A stretch of 64,000 bases of DNA from Firmicutes bacterium UBA1702 (lineage in GTDB: Bacteria > Bacillota > Clostridia > Peptostreptococcales > Anaerovoracaceae). Shown one piece after another: positions 48,764 through 57,077 of this stretch. Every line of letters begins with the position of its first letter. The stretch's first letter is position 1. The notes beneath the pieces are model-generated. The model ran no database searches. It saw nothing but the letters and a program-made list of their open reading frames with translations, and was not told the origin of the DNA. Where the stretch lies: assembly GCA_002320005.1 (NCBI GenBank), contig DCJK01000038.1:15038-79037 (forward strand), given 5' to 3'. A program made the position numbers and the translations under genes.

Positions 48764-49744
48764 TTATCCAAATATATCTTCTTTTATTCTGATGAACCTT
48801 TCCGGCAGAGGGCATATGAATTCCTTTCCCTGAAGATATGCCAAAGATCCGTCAGGCCTGCAATCTCTGAAAACCAGCTTATATGCGTGCAGCAGTTGAG
48901 TGGTGAGCCCATACTGCTCTTTTACTGCTGCATTGACAGTCGGCTTGCCGTATTTTGAATCTCCGATTATAGGATGCCCCGCCGCAGCCAGCTGCGCTCT
49001 TATCTGATGCGTCCTTCCCGTAAGAATTTCAGCTTCAACCAGTGTAAAAAGTCCCTTCTGCCTGCTTATCTCTATGGGCGTTATTATGGTCTCCATGTCT
49101 TTGCCCTGTTCCTGAAGCGGCGACACGGATACCCGGTTTCGCACCTCGTCCTTAGTCATGCTTCCCTGCAGATGCATCGACTCCCTGATCTGACCTGAAA
49201 CTATTGTCATGTATATTTTACCGATGCTCCCCCGCATTCTGATCATGGCGTTAAGCTCTTTGAGAGCTTCTGCATTCTTTCCGAAAATAACCAGCCCGGT
49301 AGTGTTACGGTCTATCCTGTTGGCCGGAGCAGGTGCAAAGGTGGCATTACATCCCGGATCATATCGATCTGTTGTGATCAGATAATCCAGAACCTGATTA
49401 GCCAGATGATTCTTTTTCTCCCGGCTGTCACCGTGAGTCAGCAGACCGAAAGGTTTGGAAACGATAAGAATATTATCGTCCTCATAAATAATTCCAAACT
49501 GCCTCTTTGCCTTTATCTGCCTTACAGGTCGCTTAAGAAGCTCCGCCTCTTCCGGCGAAATGTATATCGTAAGTTCATCCCCCTGCATGACGATGGTTTC
49601 GGGGTTCCTGCGCTTTCCGTTAACCTTGACGTCTTTTCGTATAAGCCGGTATATCCGGCTCAGCGGTGCTTTTGCAAAATATTTCTTAAGGAACCTGTCA
49701 AGCCGCTGATTTCCTTGATTTTCCCCTATTGTTAATTTTATCAT
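48764..49744 (-). CDS. RluC/RluD family pseudouridine synthase
   Basis: The product has 326 residues from ATG 49744. An S4 RNA-binding domain (RLDRFLKKYFAKAPLSRIYR) precedes the synthase domain with the aspartate motif ANRIDRNTTGLVIFG and GRTHQIRAQLAAAGHPIIGD. It isomerises uridines, most likely in 23S rRNA. No ribosome site is visible. A TATAAT box ends only 7 bases before the ATG, so the mRNA may be leaderless. It heads the cluster that runs through lepB to ssrA. Confidence 0.9.
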   Translation of the reverse strand: MIKLTIGENQGNQRLDRFLKKYFAKAPLSRIYRLIRKDVKVNGKRRNPETIVMQGDELTIYISPEEAELLKRPVRQIKAKRQFGIIYEDDNILIVSKPFGLLTHGDSREKKNHLANQVLDYLITTDRYDPGCNATFAPAPANRIDRNTTGLVIFGKNAEALKELNAMIRMRGSIGKIYMTIVSGQIRESMHLQGSMTKDEVRNRVSVSPLQEQGKDMETIITPIEISRQKGLFTLVEAEILTGRTHQIRAQLAAAGHPIIGDSKYGKPTVNAAVKEQYGLTTQLLHAYKLVFRDCRPDGSLAYLQGKEFICPLPERFIRIKEDIFG

Positions 49745-49769
49745 ATCACATATTATACACCAAAACACC

Positions 49770-49798
49770 TTGAGAAAAAAGTGTTAATCTGTTAAAAT
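49770..49798 (+). promoter_or_regulatory. Promoter of the MltG-like gene
   Basis: TTGAGA (49770-49775), a 17-base spacer and TAAAAT (49793-49798), followed by GGAGGAG and ATG 49826. It is divergent from the pseudouridine synthase gene. Confidence 0.65.
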
Positions 49799-49825
49799 GT
49801 AAGTGTACAGGAGCAGGAGGAGATT

Positions 49826-50275
49826 ATGAAAAGTTTTAAAGATTTTATATATGACAAAAGCGATATTATTGCGGCGCTGCTGATTTTAATCGTTGCAGCT
49901 CTGCTTGTTGTGTGGCGTCTTCATGCCATTATGGAGTATCCAAAGGAGATTATAGGAACCGATGACACCTCTGTCGAAGAGCCGATAGATATCCCTGTTG
50001 ATATTCCTGACGACACTGACGCCGACACCGATAATTCTTCTGCCGTATGGGAAGACGGAGTTCTTACCGGTGATGTGGAAGTTCAGGTAAAAGGAGCCAG
50101 TGCATCCGAAGCTATCCAGTGTCTCATTGATGCCGGGATTTTTAAAGATTATGAAGAATATCAGTCATTATGCAATACCGCAGGACTTGATCACCAGAAT
50201 GTAAAGGCAGGCACTTTCACCTTCGAGAAAGGTCTTACAAAAGCGGAAATAGTAAGAATTATTAACTGGAGCTGA
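49826..50275 (+). CDS. Single-pass membrane protein with MltG/YceG-like end
   Basis: The 149-residue protein has one membrane helix (AALLILIVAALLVVWRL), an acidic proline-rich linker and a C-terminal domain with VQVKGASASEAIQCLIDAGI and VKAGTFTFEKGLTKAEIVRI. That pattern is the substrate-side part of YceG/MltG proteins (GxSxxxIxxxL, GTYxxxxG), but the transglycosylase core is missing. It may be a regulatory or accessory wall protein. The clear promoter and GGAGG support it. Confidence 0.72.
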   Translation: MKSFKDFIYDKSDIIAALLILIVAALLVVWRLHAIMEYPKEIIGTDDTSVEEPIDIPVDIPDDTDADTDNSSAVWEDGVLTGDVEVQVKGASASEAIQCLIDAGIFKDYEEYQSLCNTAGLDHQNVKAGTFTFEKGLTKAEIVRIINWS

Positions 50276-50304
50276 TAGTCAGCCTCACAATTACCTACAA
50301 AATC

Positions 50305-50336
50305 AAAGCCGATAAGTTTTGAATCTTATCGGCTTT
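50305..50336. terminator. Bidirectional terminator
   Basis: AAAGCCGATAAG and CTTATCGGCTTT form a perfect 12-bp stem, followed by TGTTTTT. It lies between the convergent genes at 49826 and 50342. Confidence 0.85.
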
Positions 50337-50341
50337 TGTTT

Positions 50342-50608
50342 TTATCTGCTGAGAATCTCTGCAACTTTTTTAAGGCGTTCTCGCTGTTTTGAATCCAGCA
50401 TCGGTGCTATACTTCTCAGGATAGACATCTGTTTTTCTTTGGAAATGTTGTTGGCTTCCAGCTGTTTCTTAAGCTTCATCAGTTCCCGCTCCAGCTCTGC
50501 ATCACTTTTGGACGCCCATTTATCGGCAATCCCGCTGCCGGCTTTCCCTCCTCCTGAGATTCCCAGCTGTCTTGCAATTTCTCCTATGGTTTTATCATTT
50601 ACTTCCAT
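50342..50608 (-). CDS. Small helical protein, unknown
   Basis: The 88-residue protein starts MEVNDKTIGEIARQLGISGG and continues as charged helices (ELERELMKLKKQLEANNISK). CAGGAGG precedes ATG 50608. It is divergent from the 112-residue gene at 50705. No family was recognised. Confidence 0.7.
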   Translation of the reverse strand: MEVNDKTIGEIARQLGISGGGKAGSGIADKWASKSDAELERELMKLKKQLEANNISKEKQMSILRSIAPMLDSKQRERLKKVAEILSR

Positions 50609-50704
50609 TGAATACCTCCTGCCTATACTTTCTTATATAGTCTATGCACCGCAGCTCCGGGAATTTCATATTATAAAAGATAAAGACGAGGAGGTAGAAT
50701 ACAT

Positions 50705-51043
50705 ATGGCCGGAAATACAGAAGTAATAGGAATAGCTGCACTGGTTCTGGCACTTGCATCGAGAAATACAGACACTGCGCCTCACCACGGCGGAGAGATT
50801 TTCAGAACTCCGGAAATTCACGGGCTTCTGAGAGACTTCCACAGAATGACGGATATAATGAACCGTTTTGATAACCTTGGGCAAATGGCTCTCAATCCTC
50901 CCCAGCCGCCTGAGCTTCCTGCTCCCGAGGAGCTTTTCAGCAGAACAATGCCTGATCTGAGCAACATAATAGACACGGTAGCCCCTATAGTCTCCGCTCT
51001 GGGTTTCGGTCAGAAAGAGCAAAGTGAAAATGATATCTTTTAA
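50705..51043 (+). CDS. Small protein, unknown
   Basis: The 112-residue protein starts MAGNTEVIGIAALVLALASR, then a proline-rich central part (NPPQPPELPAPEELF) and a hydrophobic end. GAGGAGG precedes the start. It lies upstream of the aldolase gene on the same strand, with an intervening promoter. No family was recognised. Confidence 0.68.
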   Translation: MAGNTEVIGIAALVLALASRNTDTAPHHGGEIFRTPEIHGLLRDFHRMTDIMNRFDNLGQMALNPPQPPELPAPEELFSRTMPDLSNIIDTVAPIVSALGFGQKEQSENDIF

Positions 51044-51106
51044 TATTCTCTTTATTGGTGTATAATGTCATTATTAAAAATCATCAAAAAATGTGGGAGG
51101 TAAAAA

Positions 51107-52036
51107 ATGGCATTAGTAACCACAAAGGAAATGTTCGCAAAAGCCCTTACGTCCGATTATGCCATCGGCGCTTTTAATGTAAATAATATGGAAATAATCC
51201 AGGGCATCGTGGAAGCCGCAAAAGAGGAACGCGCTCCTCTTATTCTGCAGGTTTCAGCCGGCGCCCGCAAGTACGCAAAACCCGCTTACCTGACAAAACT
51301 GGTGGAAGCTGCAATTCAGGACACGGGTCTTGACATCGCCCTTCATCTGGACCATGGCGAAGATTTTGATATCTGTAAAAAATGTGTGGATGACGGTTTT
51401 ACATCAGTAATGATCGATGGCTCAAAACATCCTTTCGAAGAGAATATCAGAATCACCAGAGAGGTGGTTGAATACGCTCATGCCCACGGGGTAGTGGTTG
51501 AAGCTGAACTGGGAAAGCTTGCCGGCGTAGAAGACAATGTTAAAGTCGACGCACGTTCTGCTACCTTTACAGTTCCGGAGGAAGCTGCAGAATTCGTTGA
51601 AAAAACAGGTGTAGATTCTCTTGCAATTGCCATCGGAACCAGCCATGGCGCTTATAAATTCAAAGGCGATCCTTATCTCGATTTTGAAAGACTCAAAACC
51701 ATACACAGTCTTATCCCTGATACACCACTGGTCCTCCACGGTGCATCAACGGTTCTCAAAGAATTTGTAGACAAGTGCAATTCCTACGGAGGTGATATCC
51801 CGGGAGCTCAGGGCGTTCCGGAAGAAATGATACGCGAGGCAACCAGATACGGCATATGTAAGGTCAACATCGATACAGACCTGAGACTGGCTCTTACTGC
51901 AGAAGTCAGAAAGTTCCTCATGGAAAATCCTGCTGAATTCGATCCGCGCAAGTACCTTGGAGCTGGAAGAGATGCAATAAAGGCTATGGTTCAGCACAAG
52001 ATTAAAAATGTACTTAACTGCTCCGGCGTTTTGTAG
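51107..52036 (+). CDS. fba: Class II fructose-bisphosphate aldolase
   Basis: The 309-residue protein has the class II zinc aldolase motifs: IALHLDHGEDFDICKK, VVVEAELGKLAGVEDNV, IAIGTSHGAYKFKG and PLVLHGASTVLKEF. It splits fructose-1,6-bisphosphate to glyceraldehyde-3-phosphate and dihydroxyacetone phosphate in glycolysis. GGGAGG precedes ATG 51107, and a TATAAT lies about 45 bases upstream. A strong terminator follows. A tagatose-type substrate cannot be excluded by eye. Confidence 0.93.
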   Translation: MALVTTKEMFAKALTSDYAIGAFNVNNMEIIQGIVEAAKEERAPLILQVSAGARKYAKPAYLTKLVEAAIQDTGLDIALHLDHGEDFDICKKCVDDGFTSVMIDGSKHPFEENIRITREVVEYAHAHGVVVEAELGKLAGVEDNVKVDARSATFTVPEEAAEFVEKTGVDSLAIAIGTSHGAYKFKGDPYLDFERLKTIHSLIPDTPLVLHGASTVLKEFVDKCNSYGGDIPGAQGVPEEMIREATRYGICKVNIDTDLRLALTAEVRKFLMENPAEFDPRKYLGAGRDAIKAMVQHKIKNVLNCSGVL

Positions 52037-52056
52037 ACCGGACCCAAGTCCATTGA

Positions 52057-52096
52057 AAAACTCCCGAATCCGGTGAAAACCGTCTTCGGGAGTTTT
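52057..52096. terminator. Terminator after the aldolase gene
   Basis: AAAACTCCCGAA and TTCGGGAGTTTT form a 12-bp stem around a 16-base loop, with T-runs on the plus side. It also faces the convergent gene at 52112. Confidence 0.85.
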
Positions 52097-52111
52097 AGTT
52101 TTGTATTTTTT

Positions 52112-52672
52112 CTATTGTACTGCAGCGATGCTCTGATTCAGACATCCGCTTCTTAGATCTTTTATGTTGCCTCTGAAAATTTCTTTAGCTTCGGGCAGCC
52201 TGGACAGATCCATAGGCTTTACGAGACATGGCTCGGCATCTTTGCGCACTGCTCCGGATTTGCTGAGAGCATAATAAACAAATTGAGAGCAGAACATTTT
52301 TCCCTTGCGGTCATATTTCTTATTAAAATGACACATAGGAAGTCCCATGATACTGTATCTGTATTTGTCTTTGTTGTTTTCCATATGGCTGAGAATTCTC
52401 TCGAGTTTGCGGTAGCAGCTTTTGCTTGTGCGTACTTCGTAAACGGCGCAGTCCATGTTGTCCGAATCGCCCATTATTCCTTCAAAAATGCTTTCTGTTA
52501 CGAATCCCGCAGGCAGAATGATACGCTTATATTTACGAGAGAAAGTATAAAGCTCATCAAAATTTCCGTTTAACGAAATTGCAGCATGAGTAAATTCGCT
52601 TCTTGTAGCCATATAAACTACTTTCGAGCATATGGTGGTGCTTTTTGTCAGTAATATGTATATGCTTCTCAT
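52112..52672 (-). CDS. Permuted papain-like (YiiX/NlpC-P60 type) protein
   Basis: The 186-residue protein has the circularly permuted papain-like order: histidine first (SEFTHAAISLNGN), cysteine late (GKMFCSQFVYYALSKSG). YiiX-type proteins are hydrolases of unknown substrate. There is no signal peptide, so it probably acts in the cytosol. It lies alone, convergent with the aldolase gene. Confidence 0.8.
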   Translation of the reverse strand: MRSIYILLTKSTTICSKVVYMATRSEFTHAAISLNGNFDELYTFSRKYKRIILPAGFVTESIFEGIMGDSDNMDCAVYEVRTSKSCYRKLERILSHMENNKDKYRYSIMGLPMCHFNKKYDRKGKMFCSQFVYYALSKSGAVRKDAEPCLVKPMDLSRLPEAKEIFRGNIKDLRSGCLNQSIAAVQ

Positions 52673-52770
52673 CTCTTGCCTTTCCTGTTCAGTCTTGCAT
52701 TTCAGCTGATTTTGGAATCATTATAACACATCACTGAATACATTACCTTAACAAATTCTTAATATTGGCA

Positions 52771-54204
52771 CTATTTTCTTGCAAATTCCGAAAGAAGCTG
52801 GTTTTTCGTATCCCAGAGCTTCTGTGAGAGGTCCACATAATAGGTCTGCGGGTTCTCAAAGCGGAGAGTCTCATCCCAGAGAGTTTCCATCTGCTGCTGA
52901 CAGTAATCCTTAATTTCATCTACAGAAGGGCTTTCGTATACACAGCGACCCTTGTCAAAAAGTTGAACTCTCAGATCGCGCACATAATAATCTCTTATCT
53001 TTGTGCGTTTCCATACAGCATTAGGATCGAAAATCTCATATTCCTCCAGTTCAGGAACCTTTTCGTCAGCCAGAGTTATTACATCTCCTCTGGCTTTGCC
53101 GGTTTTCTTGTCGTAAAGCCTGTAGACATGTTTGAATCCCGGATTGGTTATCTTTTCCACGTTTTCGGAGATCTTGATTTTCGGTATGAGTTTGCCGTCT
53201 GTTTCCAGTGCAACAAGCTTATATACTCCGCCGAATACCGGTTCAGATTTGGCTGTGATCAATCTTTCGCCCACTCCGAAGGAATCAATGCAGGCGCCTT
53301 CTAGGATTACATCTCTGATTATGTATTCGTCAAGAGAGTTGGAGACAACTATCTGGCAGTCCTGCAGACCTGCTTCATCCAGCATCTGACGAGACTTTTT
53401 GGTCAGATAAGTTACATCTCCCGAGTCAATTCGGATTCCCATCTTGCGCGGCTTCATCTCTTTAAATACACGGATAGCCGCCGGCACTCCCGACTTGAGA
53501 ACATTATATGTATCTACCAGCAAAGTGCAGTTATCCGGGTATATTTCGGCATATTTTTTGAAGGCCGAATATTCATCAGGATACATCTGAACCCAGCTGT
53601 GAGCCATGGTTCCCAGGGCCTTGATGCCATAATCTCTGTCTGCAATGGCACATGCTGTGCCGGCGCATCCTCCGATATATGCGGCTCTCGCTCCGTAAAT
53701 GGCAGCATCTGCTCCGTGAGCTCTTCTTGTTCCGAACTCCATTACGCTTCTGCCCTTTGCAGCCCTGACTATACGGTTTGCCTTGGTGGCAATAAGACTC
53801 TGATGATTTATAGTAAGCAGAATCATAGTTTCGACAAACTGAGCCTGCATAACAGGTCCCCTTACCGTAACTATAGGTTCATGAGGGAATATAGGTGTTC
53901 CCTCCGGTACTGCCCACACATCACATGAAAACTTGAAATTGCGCAGATATTCTAAAAAATCTTCACAGAATATCTGCTTGCTTCTCAAAAATTCAATATC
54001 CTCATCGGTGAATTTAAGTTTTTTGAGATAGTCGACCATCTGCTCCACTCCGGCCATTATTGCATAACCGCCACCGTCAGGCACTCGTCTGAAAAACATA
54101 TCAAAGTAAGCGATGTCATCTGCCATGCCCGTTTCAAAATAGCCGTTGGCCATGGTGAGTTCATAAAAGTCCGTCAGCATGGTCAGATTCATTTTGTGTT
54201 CCAT
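52771..54204 (-). CDS. pncB: Nicotinate phosphoribosyltransferase
   Basis: The 477-residue protein starts with MNLTMLTDFYELTMANGYFE, the family signature. MEFGTRRAHGADAAIYGARA and ALGTMAHSWVQ surround the active site, and RIDSGDVTYL is the phosphate site. It makes nicotinate mononucleotide from nicotinate and PRPP for NAD salvage. It starts 23 bp after uvrA, so it is probably the last gene of the uvrB-uvrA operon. Confidence 0.95.
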   Translation of the reverse strand: MEHKMNLTMLTDFYELTMANGYFETGMADDIAYFDMFFRRVPDGGGYAIMAGVEQMVDYLKKLKFTDEDIEFLRSKQIFCEDFLEYLRNFKFSCDVWAVPEGTPIFPHEPIVTVRGPVMQAQFVETMILLTINHQSLIATKANRIVRAAKGRSVMEFGTRRAHGADAAIYGARAAYIGGCAGTACAIADRDYGIKALGTMAHSWVQMYPDEYSAFKKYAEIYPDNCTLLVDTYNVLKSGVPAAIRVFKEMKPRKMGIRIDSGDVTYLTKKSRQMLDEAGLQDCQIVVSNSLDEYIIRDVILEGACIDSFGVGERLITAKSEPVFGGVYKLVALETDGKLIPKIKISENVEKITNPGFKHVYRLYDKKTGKARGDVITLADEKVPELEEYEIFDPNAVWKRTKIRDYYVRDLRVQLFDKGRCVYESPSVDEIKDYCQQQMETLWDETLRFENPQTYYVDLSQKLWDTKNQLLSEFARK

Positions 54205-54227
54205 TTGGATTTCCTCCGTTGTCTTAA

Positions 54228-57059
54228 TTATAGGAGCCGCTTAAGAAATTGTCCTGTGTAGGATTCTGCACATTGAGCCACTTCTTCAGGGGTTCCCATT
54301 GTCACAATCCTGCCGCCTCTGTCCCCGCCGTCGGGTCCCAGGTCTATGATATGGTCGGCACGTTTTATGACATCCAGGTTATGTTCTATAACCACTACTG
54401 TATTTCCTGCATCTACCAGCTTGTCCAGAACCGAAATCAGCTTGTCCACATCCGCAAAGTGCAGACCCGTGGTAGGCTCGTCCAATATATACAGAGTTTT
54501 TCCTGTACTGCGCTTGCACAGTTCTGTTGCAAGCTTAACTCTCTGAGCCTCTCCGCCTGAAAGCTGAGTTGAGGGCTGTCCCAGTTTTATATATCCGAGG
54601 CCTACCTCCTCCAGTGTTTTAAGAGGTCTTGATATGCTCGGCAGATTCTGAAAGAATTCTACCGCTTCTGTAACGCTCATGTCAAGCACATCAAAGATAT
54701 TCTTGCCTTTATATTTAACTTCCAGAGTTTCTCTGTTGTATCGGCGTCCCTTACATACCTCGCACGGCACATATACATCCGGCAGAAAATGCATTTCAAT
54801 TTTTATTATACCATCTCCGCTGCATGCTTCGCAACGTCCGCCTTTTACATTAAAGCTGAATCTTCCTTTGCTGTATCCGCGCATTTTGGCCTCCGGAAGT
54901 CCTGCAAAGAGATCTCTGATGGCAGTAAACATTCCCGTATATGTGGCAGGATTGGATCTTGGAGTTTTTCCTATCGGCGACTGATCTATGTCTATGACCT
55001 TATCTATATTCTCTATTCCCAGGATCTCTCGGTGGAGACCCGGTTCATCCGTTGTTCTGTTAGTAATCTTTGAAACACCTTTGTGAAGAATCTCGTTTAC
55101 AAGGCTGCTCTTTCCGGAGCCTGAAACTCCTGTGACACATACCAGCTTTCCCAGCGGAAACTCCACATCTATATTTTTCAGATTGTTCTGCCTTGCACCT
55201 TTTACAATCAGTGATTTGCCGCTTCCCTCTCTGCGTGATGCCGGCACTTCAATCTTTTTTCTGCCTGAAAGATACTGACCCGTTATGGATTCCTCGCATG
55301 CCTTTACATCTTCCACAGTACCCTGAACTACCAGCTGCCCGCCGTTGATTCCTGCCCCGGGACCTATATCCACAATATGATCGGCCGCATACATGGTGTC
55401 CTCATCATGCTCAACCACCACAAGGGTGTTGCCTATGTCGGTAAGGTGTCGCAGGGTTGCCAGAAGTTTTTCGTTATCCTTCTGGTGAAGACCTATGCTG
55501 GGCTCATCCAGTATATACAGAACTCCTACCAGGCTGGAACCTATCTGTGTCGCCAATCGGATCCTCTGGGATTCACCGCCCGAAAGGGTAGAGGCTGCAC
55601 GGCTGAGAGTCAGGTAATCCAGTCCCACATCTATTAGAAATTTGAGTCTTGCTTTTATTTCCTTGAGTATCTGGTAAGCTATCTTCTGTTCTTTTTCCGT
55701 CAGCTGCAGAGACTCGGTAAAGGCAAGAGCGTCCCTCACCGACATGTCGGAAAATTCAGCTATATTTATCCCGCCTACCGTAACTGCCAGAATCTCCGGC
55801 TTGAATCTCTTTCCGCCGCAGTCAGGGCACAGCGAAATTGTCATATACTCGGTCATCTTATTTTTGAAATATTCCGAAGAGGTTTCCCTGTACCGACGTT
55901 CTATGTTATTGACCACGCCTTCAAAAGGTCTGTCTATCAGAGTCTTGTTACCTGTATTATTGCTGACATAATAGTACTGCAGATGACGATCCCCTGTTCC
56001 ATACATAAGTTCTTTGCGGAAGGCCTCCGGCAGCTCCTTGAGAGGTTTTCTTATGTCTACACCGTGATCCTCCGCCAGAGCATTGACCATCTGACGATAG
56101 AACCCACTGAATTCCATAGAGCCAAACACCAGAGCCAGAGCTCCGCCCGGTATGCTCAGCTCCTCATTGACAAGCTTTGCCGGGTTAAGTTTCTGGGTAT
56201 ATCCTATGCCGCTGCATGTAGGGCATGCGCCGAAAGGTGCATTGAAGGAAAACATTCTCGGCTCAAGTTCCTCTATGCTTACTCCGTGATCAGGGCAGGC
56301 CAGTTTGCTGCTGAAGGTCTTTTCATAATGATGATCATAAAAATCCCCTTCTACATTGACCAGTCCATCTCCGTGGCTCATGGCCAGTTCGCAGGCTTCT
56401 GCGATTCTGCCTTCCTGTCCCTTCTTCACCACGATTCTGTCCACAACTATTTCTATGTTGTGTTTGAAAGTTTTTTCAAGCTTTATTTCTTCTTCGTTTA
56501 TCAGTCTTATTTCACCGTCTATTTTAACACGGCTGAAGCCCTCTTTTCGGATTCTTTCCAGAATTTTTTCATGTTCCCCCTTGCGTCCCCTTACCACGGG
56601 AGCAAGTATAATAAGTTTTGTTCCTTCCGGAAAATCCATTATGGTATCCACCATCTGATCCACTGACTGGCTGGTTATGGGCTTACCGCATACCGGGCAG
56701 TGAGGATGGCCTATTCTGGCGTACAGAAGTCTGAGGTAATCATGTATCTCTGTCACGGTTCCCACAGTTGATCGGGGGTTCTTGTTTGTAGTCTTCTGGT
56801 CTATGGAAATAGCCGGAGACAAACCTTCTATATACTCCACATCCGGTTTTTCCATCTGACCCAGGAACTGGCGCGCATAAGATGAAAGGCTTTCCATGTA
56901 TCTGCGCTGTCCTTCTGCGTATATGGTGTCAAAGGCCAGTGACGATTTACCCGAACCCGAAAGTCCTGTAAATACCACAAATTTATCTCTGGGAATGGTT
57001 ACCGTAAGATTTTTAAGATTGTTTTCGTTGGCTCCTTTGATGATTATATCTTTCGCCAT
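54228..57059 (-). CDS. uvrA: Excinuclease ABC subunit A
   Basis: The 943-residue protein has two ABC ATPase halves: Walker A FTGLSGSGKSSLAFDT and VTGVSGSGKSSLVNEI, each with its LSGGE signature, and zinc-finger cysteines (CPVCGKPI, CPDCGGKRF, CEACSGDG, CEVCKGRR). It finds bulky DNA lesions and loads UvrB. It starts 18 bp after uvrB, a tight operon. Full length, no defects seen. Confidence 0.97.
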   Translation of the reverse strand: MAKDIIIKGANENNLKNLTVTIPRDKFVVFTGLSGSGKSSLAFDTIYAEGQRRYMESLSSYARQFLGQMEKPDVEYIEGLSPAISIDQKTTNKNPRSTVGTVTEIHDYLRLLYARIGHPHCPVCGKPITSQSVDQMVDTIMDFPEGTKLIILAPVVRGRKGEHEKILERIRKEGFSRVKIDGEIRLINEEEIKLEKTFKHNIEIVVDRIVVKKGQEGRIAEACELAMSHGDGLVNVEGDFYDHHYEKTFSSKLACPDHGVSIEELEPRMFSFNAPFGACPTCSGIGYTQKLNPAKLVNEELSIPGGALALVFGSMEFSGFYRQMVNALAEDHGVDIRKPLKELPEAFRKELMYGTGDRHLQYYYVSNNTGNKTLIDRPFEGVVNNIERRYRETSSEYFKNKMTEYMTISLCPDCGGKRFKPEILAVTVGGINIAEFSDMSVRDALAFTESLQLTEKEQKIAYQILKEIKARLKFLIDVGLDYLTLSRAASTLSGGESQRIRLATQIGSSLVGVLYILDEPSIGLHQKDNEKLLATLRHLTDIGNTLVVVEHDEDTMYAADHIVDIGPGAGINGGQLVVQGTVEDVKACEESITGQYLSGRKKIEVPASRREGSGKSLIVKGARQNNLKNIDVEFPLGKLVCVTGVSGSGKSSLVNEILHKGVSKITNRTTDEPGLHREILGIENIDKVIDIDQSPIGKTPRSNPATYTGMFTAIRDLFAGLPEAKMRGYSKGRFSFNVKGGRCEACSGDGIIKIEMHFLPDVYVPCEVCKGRRYNRETLEVKYKGKNIFDVLDMSVTEAVEFFQNLPSISRPLKTLEEVGLGYIKLGQPSTQLSGGEAQRVKLATELCKRSTGKTLYILDEPTTGLHFADVDKLISVLDKLVDAGNTVVVIEHNLDVIKRADHIIDLGPDGGDRGGRIVTMGTPEEVAQCAESYTGQFLKRLL

Positions 57060-57077
57060 TTTAGTTGTTTCCTCTCT

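Noticed and set aside
54679..56666. Plus-strand open frames opposite uvrA
   Set aside because: They have no ribosome sites or recognisable domains, and uvrA is complete on the other strand.
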